Translations under genes and position numbers: made by a program
The notes under the pieces: model-generated
What the model saw: only the letters and a program-made list of their open reading frames with translations
Databases searched by the model: none
What the model was told of the DNA's origin: nothing
Shown: piece by piece, positions 33,464-42,656 of the stretch
Position numbering within the stretch: the first letter of the stretch is position 1
How the letters are laid out: every line of letters begins with the position of its first letter
NCBI RefSeq assembly: GCF_030409325.1
Contig: NZ_JAUFPR010000004.1
Location: 47,548 to 111,547 of the forward strand
DNA length: 64,000 nucleotides
Origin: Mucilaginibacter aquaedulcis
GTDB taxonomy: Bacteria; Bacteroidota; Bacteroidia; Sphingobacteriales; Sphingobacteriaceae
Direction of reading: 5' to 3'

Positions 33464-34561
33464 TTAGTTTACTTTGCTTTTTTGGTCTTCAATAGCGTTT
33501 AACAGTTTTTCAAAAGGCTTATTGAATTTCTCGATGCCTTCGTCTTCCAGTTGCTGGGTAATGGCGTCAAGGTCAATATCTAAACCTTTCAGTTTGGCTA
33601 AAGTAGCGGTAGCCTGGTCTAAACCACCTTCTAAAGTATTAGCAGCAATACCATGATCGCGGAAAGCATCAATAGTTTCCAACGGAACGGTATCAACAGT
33701 ATCCGGGCCAATTAATGCCTCAACATACTTGGTATCTTTAAATGCAGGGTTTTTGCTGCCTGTGCTTGCCCATAACAAACGTTGTGGCTGCGCACCCTGA
33801 GCGGCTAATTTTTCCCAACGTGCACCGCTGAACACTCTTTTATAAATTTCGTAAGCTTTTTTAGCTGATGCGATAGCTACTTCACCTACCAGTTCTTTCT
33901 CGCCTTTAGCTTCTAACTGCGGATCAACAATTACGTCGATACGGCTCAGGAAGAAACTTGCTACTGATGAAATATGCTCAATTTTATGACCTGCGGCTAA
34001 GTGATCTTCCAAACCAGAGATGTAAGCTTCGGTAACTGCTTCATAACGATCCAAACCAAACAGCAGGGTTACGTTAATGTTGATACCTTTAGCTATTGAC
34101 TGCCTGATGGCAGCTAAACCTGGCTGAGTGCCCGGAATTTTGATCATCACGTTTTCGCGGTCAACTTTTTTCCAAAGTTCTTCGGCTTGTTTAGCTGTAC
34201 CTTCAGTATCTAACGCTAAAAACGGAGATACTTCAAGGCTTACGTAGCCATCCACTTTTTTTGACTCGGCATATATACCTTTAAACAGATCAGCAGCTTG
34301 CTGAATATCTTTTATCGCTAAACCAAAAAACAGTTTTTCGTTGTCGTCTGTAGTTTTTGATAGTTCAACAATATCATTATCATAATCAGAACTGCTGGTT
34401 ATGGCTTTTTCAAAAATTGCCGGGTTTGAGGTAACACCTCTTACACCATCCTCGTCAATTAATTGTTTTAGTTTTCCGGAAGCCATGATCTCACGATCGA
34501 TGAAATCAAGCCAGATGCTTTGTCCGAAACTATGTATCTGTTTTACATTGTTAGTTGCCAT
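33464..34561 (-). CDS. tal: Transaldolase
   Basis: A 365-aa protein of the longer transaldolase subfamily seen in Actinobacteria, Cyanobacteria and Bacteroidota. The N-terminus has QSIWLDFIDREI and GVRGVTSNPAIFEKAI, and the Schiff-base Lys141 is in VMIKIPGTQPGL. It transfers a dihydroxyacetone unit from sedoheptulose-7-phosphate to glyceraldehyde-3-phosphate. The next gene (HAD) follows after 13 nt. Confidence 0.95.
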   Translation of the reverse strand: MATNNVKQIHSFGQSIWLDFIDREIMASGKLKQLIDEDGVRGVTSNPAIFEKAITSSSDYDNDIVELSKTTDDNEKLFFGLAIKDIQQAADLFKGIYAESKKVDGYVSLEVSPFLALDTEGTAKQAEELWKKVDRENVMIKIPGTQPGLAAIRQSIAKGININVTLLFGLDRYEAVTEAYISGLEDHLAAGHKIEHISSVASFFLSRIDVIVDPQLEAKGEKELVGEVAIASAKKAYEIYKRVFSGARWEKLAAQGAQPQRLLWASTGSKNPAFKDTKYVEALIGPDTVDTVPLETIDAFRDHGIAANTLEGGLDQATATLAKLKGLDIDLDAITQQLEDEGIEKFNKPFEKLLNAIEDQKSKVN

Positions 34562-34806
34562 TTTATTAGGTTGTTTTAAAGTTCATTATTTAATTAATTA
34601 CAGGCAGGAGTATTATTACAAACGGTGGTTGAAACTGCCCAGGCCGCTTCCATTTGTATTGATAGATTAAAGTTCTTAATTTATATTGAAAATACAGTAA
34701 CCTGAGTATCATTCTTTAAAGATTAAGCACTTAAAAAAGGAATCTTTTTAAGAGGATAACACTCTTTTTAATCTTTTATCTTTTATCCAAAAATCCTTTA
34801 TCCAAA
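34562..34806. other. Gap between rpiA and tal
   Basis: 245 nt without an open frame of note. The part nearest rpiA contains ATCTTTTATCTTTTATCC words and a TCTTTTTAAGAGG segment, a weak form of the word-repetitive pattern. The rest is AT-rich with no clear promoter. Confidence 0.4.
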
Positions 34807-35514
34807 CTACGTGTTTGATGCCATTAAAATGTGCAGGTTGTAGCCAATAAAAAGCCCGCTTTCAATAACACCGGTTATGGATTTAATGTCGCGCTCCAGG
34901 CTGTGGCCTACTTCATCAAACATACAATCAAGTATGATGTTGCCGTTTTCGGTAATCACAGGTCCGTCTTTTCCTTTTGCAGGTCTTAAGGCAAGGCTAT
35001 CGGCGCCAAGTGCCCTGAGTTCCCGCTCGACATAAAGCAGCGCCTGCGGAAACACCTCAACCGGTATCGGGAAGTTGGTACACAGTTTAGGTACCATTTT
35101 TGAATCATCAACAATGATGTAACTTACCTCGCTTGAAGCTATAAGCAGTTTTTCTTTGAACATGGCCCCGCCCCTGCCTTTTATTAAACTGTTGTTGGGG
35201 TCAACTTCGTCGGCACCATCAAAAAGCCAGTCGGGTTTGTTTTCGTAAAGGGTGGTTAAGGGAACACCCAGTTTGCTGCAAAACATGGATATTTCCAGCG
35301 AGGTTGGTATGGCCTTTACATTCAGTTTTTCTTCCCTGATGCGGTTGGCTATAGCAATTAGGGCCAGGTATGAGGTTGAACCCGAACCTACACCCAAAAT
35401 ATCACCATCCTTTACCTTAGCGGCAATTTCGTCAGCTACTTTTTGCTTACCGGCCAGGTTAATGATCTTGTCAGACCATTCGAGGTTTTTTATTAAACTA
35501 CTGTTCCAATCCAT
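34807..35514 (-). CDS. rpiA: Ribose-5-phosphate isomerase A
   Basis: A 235-aa protein with GVGSGSTSYL (phosphate loop, 41-50), WLFDGADEVDPNNSLIKGRGGA (97-118) holding the catalytic Asp and Glu residues, and a C-terminal ISIGEXS-like region reading SGLFIGYN. It interconverts ribulose-5-phosphate and ribose-5-phosphate. It sits between transketolase and transaldolase. Confidence 0.95.
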   Translation of the reverse strand: MDWNSSLIKNLEWSDKIINLAGKQKVADEIAAKVKDGDILGVGSGSTSYLALIAIANRIREEKLNVKAIPTSLEISMFCSKLGVPLTTLYENKPDWLFDGADEVDPNNSLIKGRGGAMFKEKLLIASSEVSYIIVDDSKMVPKLCTNFPIPVEVFPQALLYVERELRALGADSLALRPAKGKDGPVITENGNIILDCMFDEVGHSLERDIKSITGVIESGLFIGYNLHILMASNT

Positions 35515-35519
35515 TTTTT

Positions 35520-35628
35520 TAGTATCAAGTAGTTAGTATCAAGTATCATGACTCTGATACTTAAATAGGAGCGAGTATCAAACATACAAATGTCTTGCTA
35601 CTTGATACTCGCTACCTGATACTAAACT
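35520..35628. repeat. Word-repetitive hairpin between tkt and rpiA (AGTATCAAG words)
   Basis: AGTATCAAGTAG words on the left, CTACTTGATACT words on the right, with a perfect 12-bp inverted repeat AGCGAGTATCAA (35570-35581) / TTGATACTCGCT (35602-35613). The element fills the entire gap. Confidence 0.68.
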
Positions 35629-37630
35629 ATAACAGCGCTTTTGCTTTGTTAACTACATTTTCAACCGTAAAGCCGAAGAATTTAAACAGGTCTTCTGCCG
35701 GAGCCGATTCGCCAAAGGTGGTCATGCCTAACATGTCGCCTTCGTCGGTAGTATATTTATGCCAGCCTTGCGGCGATGCCATTTCAACTGCCAAACGTTT
35801 GCGGCTTGCTTTAGGGAATACACTTTCTTTGTAAGCTGCATCCTGTTTTTCAAACAGCTCCCATGATGGCATACTTACCACACGGGTAGAGATACCTTCG
35901 GCTTCCAGTTTTTCCTGGGCCTGCATAATCAGCGCCACTTCAGAACCGGTAGCGATCAGGATCAGATCTGGGCCTTTGCTACCTTCAGAAAGGATGTAGG
36001 CACCTTTTTCCAAACCATCAGCCTTACCGTATTTATCCTGATCAAGGATAGGTAAGCCCTGGCGGGTGAATATCAGCACAGTTGGGCCGCCTTTTTTCTC
36101 GATAGCTACGCGCCATGCATGTGCAGACTCATTAGCATCGGCCGGACGGATAACAGTTACGTTAGGGATAGCACGCAGCGTTGCCAAGTGTTCTATAGGC
36201 TGGTGGGTGGTACCATCCTCGCCTAAACCAATACTATCATGGGTGTAAACGAATATCGGGTTTATTTTCATGATAGCCGCCAAACGGATCGGCGGGCGCA
36301 TGTAATCAGCAAATTGCAGGAAGGTTGCGCCAAATGGCAGTAAACCTTTAGTTAAGGCCATACCATTTAATGCCGAACCCATAGCATGCTCACGGATACC
36401 AAAGTGGAAGTTACGACCATTTCTGTTTTCAGAAGTAAATGAATCGTACTCTTTCAGGTTGGTTTCTGTTGATGGAGAAAGATCGGCCGCACCACCAATA
36501 AGGTTTGGCAGGCTTGCAGCAATAGCGTTCAGCACTTTACCAGATGCCTGGCGGGTTGCCATTTTAGGGTCCGAACCTTTAAATACAGGTAACTTATCTG
36601 CCCATCCTGCAGGTAATTCGCCTTTGAATGCAGTTTCGTACTCAGCAGCTAATTCAGGATATTTTGCTTTATAATCGGCAAATAATTTGTTCCATTTTTC
36701 TTCTTTGCCTTCACCTTTGGCACCTATTCCGTGGTAGTAATCAATTACTTCAGGAGATACGTCAAATGATTTTTCAGGGTCAAAGCCGAAGAATTTTTTA
36801 ACCAGTTTAATTTCATCAGCACCCAGCGGCGAACCGTGTGAACCTGCAGTACCCGATTTGTTAGGGCTACCATAAGCGATCAGTGAACGAACGCGGATCA
36901 GTGATGGTTTCTGAGTTTCAGATTTTGCATTGATTAGGGCAAGTTCCAGTGCATGGGTATCATTCACATCAGCAACTTCCTGTACCTGCCAGCCGTATGC
37001 ACGGAAACGGGCACTTACATCTTCGTTAAAGGCAATATCGGTACTGCCTTCAATAGAGATATGGTTATCATCATATAAATAGATCAGGTTACCCAACTGT
37101 AAATGACCAGCAAGTGAAGCGGCTTCTGATGTAACACCTTCCATCATATCGCCATCGCTGGTTATTGCATATATATTGTAGTTGAACAGGTCAAAACCTG
37201 GCTTATTGTAGCGTGCTGCCAGGTGTTTTTGCGCAATGGCAAAACCTACACCGTTAGCAAAACCCTGACCCAACGGACCAGTAGTAACATCAACACCCGG
37301 AGCCAAACCGTATTCAGGGTGACCAGCGGTTTTGCTGTGTAACTGACGGAATTGCTTGATATCATCTAAACTTAAATCATAACCCGTTAAATACAAAAAG
37401 CTGTATTGCAGTATACAAGCATGACCAGCCGAAAGAATAAACCTGTCGCGGTTTGCCCAATCAGGGTTTTTAGGGTTGTAGTTTAAAAACTTTGACCATA
37501 ATACATGGCCCATAGGTGCAAGCGCCATCGCGGTGCCCGGGTGACCTGAATTTGCCTTTTGAACAGCATCTGCCGATAGTACCCTTACGGTATCGATTGC
37601 TAATTTTTCAATGTCTTTAGTATTTTCCAT
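35627..37630 (-). CDS. tkt: Transketolase
   Basis: From the ATG at 37630 the protein has 667 aa, the usual length. It shows DTVRVLSADAVQKANSGHPGTAMALAP at the N-terminus, the thiamine-diphosphate motif GDGMMEGVTSEAASLAGH, and in the middle domain FGIREHAMGSALNGMAL and DSIGLGEDGTTHQPIEHLA. It moves two-carbon units in the non-oxidative branch. A longer open frame to 37723 overlaps the end of the kinase gene and adds a sequence unlike transketolases, so it was trimmed. The kinase stop lies 22 nt upstream. Confidence 0.95.
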   Translation of the reverse strand: MENTKDIEKLAIDTVRVLSADAVQKANSGHPGTAMALAPMGHVLWSKFLNYNPKNPDWANRDRFILSAGHACILQYSFLYLTGYDLSLDDIKQFRQLHSKTAGHPEYGLAPGVDVTTGPLGQGFANGVGFAIAQKHLAARYNKPGFDLFNYNIYAITSDGDMMEGVTSEAASLAGHLQLGNLIYLYDDNHISIEGSTDIAFNEDVSARFRAYGWQVQEVADVNDTHALELALINAKSETQKPSLIRVRSLIAYGSPNKSGTAGSHGSPLGADEIKLVKKFFGFDPEKSFDVSPEVIDYYHGIGAKGEGKEEKWNKLFADYKAKYPELAAEYETAFKGELPAGWADKLPVFKGSDPKMATRQASGKVLNAIAASLPNLIGGAADLSPSTETNLKEYDSFTSENRNGRNFHFGIREHAMGSALNGMALTKGLLPFGATFLQFADYMRPPIRLAAIMKINPIFVYTHDSIGLGEDGTTHQPIEHLATLRAIPNVTVIRPADANESAHAWRVAIEKKGGPTVLIFTRQGLPILDQDKYGKADGLEKGAYILSEGSKGPDLILIATGSEVALIMQAQEKLEAEGISTRVVSMPSWELFEKQDAAYKESVFPKASRKRLAVEMASPQGWHKYTTDEGDMLGMTTFGESAPAEDLFKFFGFTVENVVNKAKALL

Positions 37631-37652
37631 TGTTGTTTGGGTATTGTATGAT

Positions 37653-38411
37653 TTATTTAGTAGGTGTTGATAGTGCTCTTTTTGTGGTATTTTCATCATC
37701 AGTGGTCCATAATCTTGAACCACCTTTTATGCCATCGGCATTGGTAACAATTTTCATGTTTTTATCAAGCTTAAAGGTAAGCTTGTCTGAATTGCCGCCG
37801 CCAATATATAAAGTATCATAATTAAATACAGTTTTTAAAACTTTAAAAACCTTTTGCATGCGTTTATTCCACTTTTCGCGGCCCTCTTTTTCAAGCGCCT
37901 TTTCGCCTATGTACTTATCATAGGTTGTAGAACCATCTTTAATAGGATGGTGAGCCAGCTCCAGGTGGGGCAGCAAATGGCCATCCAATAACAGGGCGGT
38001 ACCAAAACCGGTACCCAGTGTAACCACCATTTCAAGACCCTTACCGCTTACAACGCCAAGGCCCTGCATATCGGCATCGTTAACTACCTGGGTGGGTTTG
38101 CCTAATGCTTCGCCCAGTTTTTTGCTGAAATCTACCCCGGCCCAAAGTTTGGTATCCAGGTTGGGGGCGGTTTTGATCACTCCGTTTTTCACATAACCCG
38201 GAAAACCTACCGAAACCTTATCATAAGCAGGAAAATCCTTTACAAGGCTTTTTATTGACTTTATTACATTTTCGGGGCTGGCCGGAGCCGGTGTTACTAC
38301 TTTATCATAATCCATTTTAAGCTCACCCTTTTTATTCAGTATGGTGGCTTTAATATGCGAACCACCGATATCGATGGATAGAATTTTTACCTGTGATGGA
38401 GTGCTCTTCAT
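37653..38411 (-). CDS. ppgK: ROK-family kinase, polyphosphate glucokinase type
   Basis: A 252-aa protein with the phosphate loop ILSIDIGGSHIKATILN at the N-terminus, VNDADMQGLG (catalytic Asp region) and VTLGTGFGTALLLDG. Size and sequence fit polyphosphate-dependent glucokinases, which make glucose-6-phosphate from glucose with polyphosphate or ATP. It is the first gene of the pentose phosphate cluster, which supports feeding glucose-6-phosphate to zwf. Donor specificity is inferred from family. Confidence 0.85.
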   Translation of the reverse strand: MKSTPSQVKILSIDIGGSHIKATILNKKGELKMDYDKVVTPAPASPENVIKSIKSLVKDFPAYDKVSVGFPGYVKNGVIKTAPNLDTKLWAGVDFSKKLGEALGKPTQVVNDADMQGLGVVSGKGLEMVVTLGTGFGTALLLDGHLLPHLELAHHPIKDGSTTYDKYIGEKALEKEGREKWNKRMQKVFKVLKTVFNYDTLYIGGGNSDKLTFKLDKNMKIVTNADGIKGGSRLWTTDDENTTKRALSTPTK

Positions 38412-38550
38412 TAGTATTGGGTTAGCCGGACTTTAGGTTTGACTTGATTAAAAAAACTTCCGGCACGTAAATATCACACTTTTAATAATATCTGTCTGTT
38501 AAATTGTAAATAAAAACCAGTGTATTTTATACAATAAGCATCAGGCATTA

Positions 38551-38558
38551 CAAAAGTA
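38551..38558 (-). promoter_or_regulatory. Candidate -7 box of the pentose phosphate cluster
   Basis: TACTTTTG on the minus strand fits TAnnTTTG. It lies in the 282-nt gap before the glucokinase gene and would give a leader of about 135 nt. A TTTG lies upstream, but at 24 nt the spacing is too long for a confident -33. Nothing else is seen in this gap. Confidence 0.38.
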
Positions 38559-38693
38559 AAGTTAGTGTTGCTTTTTTCTTTTCAAACAGAAATTTCAAGT
38601 ATTTTACTCAACCATGGCAAAAACAGTGTTAAATGTGATTTCTGTTGATAACCTGTTAACCTAACTTGTTTTTTGCTTGCCTTTTATAAACTT

Positions 38694-41078
38694 TCAAATG
38701 CTCAACTTGTTTTCGCCGGCTGTAATTGGATAACTTTTTCCTTTCCACACCAAAATTCCCGATGTATTTTGGGGCAGCAGTATTTCAATTGCCCATTTAT
38801 TGCTTTCGAGTTTGTATTTAACCGATAATTTTCCGTTTGGATGCGGCACTTCGCCGCTTAGGCTTTTCATATCGCCCAAGTGGGGTTCTATCTTTACCTT
38901 GCCAAAGCCGGGCGCATAACTATCCACACCTAAAATGGTACGGTAAAACTCAATGTTGGGGCTTGCTCCCCATGCGTGGCAGTCAGAGCGGTTGTGTTCC
39001 AGGTCGGAGATCTCGGCCCAAGTGGTTAAGCCCATGGCTATATTTTTTCGCCAAATGTCAAGCCATTGGGTATAGTTATCGCCAAAGCCACCTTTTATTA
39101 AGGCCTGGTGCAGATAATATTTAAAGTAGATGGTACATTGGGTAAGCGTGGTATCAGTTAACAGTTTTTTACTTAACGCCGTTGCATCGGCACCTGTAAC
39201 CATACCGGTTAACACGGCCAGTGTGTTGGTATGCTGCGAAAAAAGTTCTTTATCTTCGGTATCGGCGTACAAGCTACGGCCTGCATCCCAGTATCTTTTT
39301 TGAATGGTAGCTTTTAGCTGCGTGGCTTTTTCATGATATAGCTGTGCAAAGGCAGGTAAACCCATGCGAGCCTCCATTTCAGCAGCCTGATCATAGGCCC
39401 ACATCAGCTGCAGATCCAACACCGCCGAGTTTCCGTTGGCACTTTTTGGAGCCTGGCCAAAATCCCAGCCTTTGTTGTTCACCCAGTCAACAAATGTCCA
39501 GTAAGGGGTATCTTTCAATGAACCATCGGCTTGCTGATATTTGGCGAAGAAGTCCAGCACATCCCTCACCCCTGCCAGTTTATCCTGAACAAAGGCACTA
39601 TCGGGTCGGTACATCCAGTAATCATGCAGCATGCCAATATACCATAACGAAAAGGTGGAGATAACCTGCGGTGAAAATGAAGGGTGGCGGCTTAAGGTTA
39701 AACCCTCGGCAATGCGCGAGTGATCCATCTGGTTCAGGGCGTTGCGCGCCAGGCGGTCGTCGCCGCTGTTATAATATGATATGAGGGCCTGTATGCGGGA
39801 GTCGCCCACGTATTGCAGTTGTTCATAATACGGGCAATCGGTATAGGTTTCACCGGCACAAAGGCGGGCGGTGCGCCAGCCAATATCCAGTATCTTTTGC
39901 ATTTCGGGGTTGCCAGTTTCCAGGCTGGCATTCTGCTTAAAGGGATAACCCGTAAATGTGCCATAGATATCGTTGATAACCAAGGACTCGGCACCTGTTT
40001 TTATTTTCAATTGAATATAACGAAAAGTGCGCCAGGCCAGGGTAGTAAATGTTTGCCCCGCCGAACCATCAGCAATAATGCTATCCCTGCGGCCCGCAAA
40101 TAGCTTGCCCTCAACCTCGTTACGGTTACCTTTAACCGTACCCTCCCGCCCTTTTAAACTGCTGAACAGGGCTTCGGCATAGCTTAGCTTTATGGCTGCG
40201 TTTTTCCCCTTGCTAAAATTCAGCGTTAAAAAGGCGTTGGTTAAAAAAGTTTGATCGAGCAGCAGTGTAGCCGAAGTATTTGCCGGGATAGTGAGCGCCG
40301 TTTTTACCGCCGGGAATGATTTTGGCACATTAACACCTTCGGCTTTGCGCAATGTAGCTATACGCTGATAGGTGAGTTCCATTTGCGGTAAGGATGAAGG
40401 CACCAGCATCCAGCCGAAAGCGTTTACCGTTCCCTTGGGGTTGCCCGCATCAATTTTGATGGCATTTTTCCATGCGCTGTCGTCAAACCCTGGCTTTGTC
40501 CAGTTTTTAATGATCAGGTTCATATCTACCCGTTCGCCAGGGCCGGCTACGTAATAGGTACCATAACCTACACCGGTGATGGGCTGATAGGCTTTATCGC
40601 GAATACATTTCCAACTTTTATCAGTATTAACAATGGCTTCAGCATCGGTATTACCCTGCATGATAAAGCCGGTACGAATAGAGATCTGCGCCTCTGGACG
40701 ATAATCGCCTTCATTCCAAACCAGGGCGGCTATGGTGTTATCGCCTGCTTTAAGGTATGGGGCGAGGTCAACAGTTTCAAAGTTCCAATAGTAGGTATCG
40801 CCCCGTGCCGGGCCAAGTGAAACCAAAGTTTCGTTTACGTATAATTTATAGCGGTTATCGGCTGATACATGCACAATGAAGGATGCAGGTTTAGCATCAA
40901 GCCTGATGTTTTTACGAAAATGGTAGATACCATAATCTTTAGCCGACTCGCCCTGGACAGTAATCCAGTTGGCTTTCCAGGGGCCCTTCAATAATGCAGG
41001 GGAAAGCGTTTGAGCGTAGCCTGGTTTTACCAACAACAGCCCGATTATTAATAAGGCACACTTAAAAAATAGCTTCAT
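38694..41078 (-). CDS. GH78 family alpha-L-rhamnosidase, secreted
   Basis: A 794-aa protein with a signal peptide (residues 1-22). The N-terminal beta domains carry HVSADNRYKLYVNETLVSLGPARGD and AALVWNEGDYRPEAQ, typical of bacterial rhamnosidase N domains. The (alpha/alpha)6 catalytic barrel includes ETYTDCPYYEQLQYVGDSR with the acidic catalytic residues, and a C-terminal beta domain closes it. It releases rhamnose from plant glycosides or polysaccharides in the periplasm. Single gene; no SusC/SusD pair nearby. Confidence 0.9.
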   Translation of the reverse strand: MKLFFKCALLIIGLLLVKPGYAQTLSPALLKGPWKANWITVQGESAKDYGIYHFRKNIRLDAKPASFIVHVSADNRYKLYVNETLVSLGPARGDTYYWNFETVDLAPYLKAGDNTIAALVWNEGDYRPEAQISIRTGFIMQGNTDAEAIVNTDKSWKCIRDKAYQPITGVGYGTYYVAGPGERVDMNLIIKNWTKPGFDDSAWKNAIKIDAGNPKGTVNAFGWMLVPSSLPQMELTYQRIATLRKAEGVNVPKSFPAVKTALTIPANTSATLLLDQTFLTNAFLTLNFSKGKNAAIKLSYAEALFSSLKGREGTVKGNRNEVEGKLFAGRRDSIIADGSAGQTFTTLAWRTFRYIQLKIKTGAESLVINDIYGTFTGYPFKQNASLETGNPEMQKILDIGWRTARLCAGETYTDCPYYEQLQYVGDSRIQALISYYNSGDDRLARNALNQMDHSRIAEGLTLSRHPSFSPQVISTFSLWYIGMLHDYWMYRPDSAFVQDKLAGVRDVLDFFAKYQQADGSLKDTPYWTFVDWVNNKGWDFGQAPKSANGNSAVLDLQLMWAYDQAAEMEARMGLPAFAQLYHEKATQLKATIQKRYWDAGRSLYADTEDKELFSQHTNTLAVLTGMVTGADATALSKKLLTDTTLTQCTIYFKYYLHQALIKGGFGDNYTQWLDIWRKNIAMGLTTWAEISDLEHNRSDCHAWGASPNIEFYRTILGVDSYAPGFGKVKIEPHLGDMKSLSGEVPHPNGKLSVKYKLESNKWAIEILLPQNTSGILVWKGKSYPITAGENKLSI

Positions 41079-41208
41079 TATAAGGTTTGTATTTAGGGTT
41101 TACCAGCAGCGGTTTATGCTGTAAATTACAATTGAAGCTAAGTTATTTAATTGATTTAGTAAAACCATCCCCTCCTATCAAAATAAACCTTGGACACCTG
41201 AATTTTTA

Positions 41209-41559
41209 TCAGCCATGATGAATGTAAAATACATGTCCGTTCAAATCTCTTATGGTGAACTGCCTGATATTCCAGGGCTTGTTTTCAATATCTTCAATGA
41301 TATCTGCGCCCCTGCCTTTAAGTTCGGCGTAGGTCAAGTCAACGTCTTCTGCAAAGATCCAATGAATATTTGGCTCGATAGATTTGCTGGTTTGGGCAAA
41401 AAATATAGTGATGTTTTCGCGCCCTACTGCACCTATATATTTATCGGGTTCTATCCATAATATGTCAAACCCTAAAACCTCCTTATAATAAAGTTGGGCC
41501 TTTTCAACATCCTCAACAGGGAGCTGAGGTACTGCTTGTCCTATCTTTGTTCTTTCCAT
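41209..41559 (-). CDS. VOC superfamily (glyoxalase-like) protein
   Basis: A 116-aa protein with one vicinal-oxygen-chelate domain: PVEDVEKAQLYYKEVLGFDILW at the start and FTIRDLNGHVFYIHHG at the end. It lies alone, followed in the same direction by GH78 after 130 nt. Members include bleomycin-resistance-like and glyoxalase proteins; no specific substrate can be given. Confidence 0.85.
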   Translation of the reverse strand: MERTKIGQAVPQLPVEDVEKAQLYYKEVLGFDILWIEPDKYIGAVGRENITIFFAQTSKSIEPNIHWIFAEDVDLTYAELKGRGADIIEDIENKPWNIRQFTIRDLNGHVFYIHHG

Positions 41560-41595
41560 AGCTTTTTATCAATCAAAGTAATAATGATACTATAC

Positions 41596-42477
41596 TTAGG
41601 TATTCAATTTTTGGATAGCCTGGAATAATGAATTATTAAATTCACTGGGATGCTCCACCATAGGAAAATGCCCCGACCCATGAATATACCAGATCTGGAA
41701 AGGGATGCCTTTGGCTTTCATTCCCGTGGTGTTGGTTGGCGTAACATCGCTGTTAATAAGGTTCAGTTTCTTTTTAGCTTTTAATAGTTCGGCAGATTCG
41801 CTAAAGTTATCCTGTTCCATACAGGCCGCAGCTATTGTTGAATCGGAATGGGCAACATCATTCAGGATACGCGCCTTGATAGCGGCGCTGGTGGTTTTTG
41901 AAAAAAGATCATGGTTGAAATACTCAAAAGCTATCCGCTTAAAATCATGCTTTAACGAATCAATGGCTTTTTGATAAGCAATACTATCCTGCCTGCTCGG
42001 CGTACCGCCAACACCAACACTTTTAAAATTATCTACCCCTACCAATCCAATTACTTCTTTAGGTACGTTATTGGCTGCCTGCACGATAATATCGCCCGCC
42101 ATGGAATGGCCTATTAAGATCACATTTTTTAGCCCAAGCTGTTTGATCACCTCGGTAACATCTTTACCAAAAGCAGCGGTGTTCCAGGTTTCCCTGTTTT
42201 TTCCTGATTCGCCAAAACCCGGCAGATCCATCGTAACTACTCTGTACCTGTTTTTAAAAAAGCTTACCTGATTAAGCCAGTAACCTTTGTTGATGCACCA
42301 GCCGTGTACAAAAAGCAATGTGGTATCGCCGGTGTGGGTATCGGTGTAGGCAATTTTAACACCCTGGTTTTTAATTACCGGATCGGGTGACTGTTTTTTG
42401 TTGGCTTCGGGTTGTTTACAGGCGCAGCAGCAAAATATAAAAGCGGCAAAGAACAGCTGGTGAAAGGTTATTTTCAT
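41596..42477 (-). CDS. Alpha/beta hydrolase, exported or lipid-anchored
   Basis: A 293-aa protein. The N-terminus has a hydrophobic segment ending in a Cys cluster (FCCCACK, Cys20), a possible but non-standard lipobox. The hydrolase fold shows FVHGWCINKGYW (oxyanion region), the nucleophile elbow GHSMAGD (Ser125), and a catalytic His in SGHFPMVEHP (about 270). Substrate unknown. It is divergent from the DUF2339 gene across a 179-nt gap. Confidence 0.86.
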   Translation of the reverse strand: MKITFHQLFFAAFIFCCCACKQPEANKKQSPDPVIKNQGVKIAYTDTHTGDTTLLFVHGWCINKGYWLNQVSFFKNRYRVVTMDLPGFGESGKNRETWNTAAFGKDVTEVIKQLGLKNVILIGHSMAGDIIVQAANNVPKEVIGLVGVDNFKSVGVGGTPSRQDSIAYQKAIDSLKHDFKRIAFEYFNHDLFSKTTSAAIKARILNDVAHSDSTIAAACMEQDNFSESAELLKAKKKLNLINSDVTPTNTTGMKAKGIPFQIWYIHGSGHFPMVEHPSEFNNSLFQAIQKLNT

Positions 42478-42656
42478 TTTAACATGCAGTTTAGTTACGG
42501 CAAATTACTGTATATAAGCCTTATATAAATTTAGTTTAACGTTATTTAACAAACAACCGACGGACGAAAAAGAACTCAACACATGTCGCTTAAAACAACA
42601 TGATAACGTATTATTTTATAAATCGGCTATATTAGCTTTTGCTAAACCTATAATTC

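Noticed and set aside
37631..37723. 31-residue N-terminal extension of transketolase
   Set aside because: It overlaps the end of the glucokinase gene and does not resemble transketolases; the ATG at 37630 gives the usual length.
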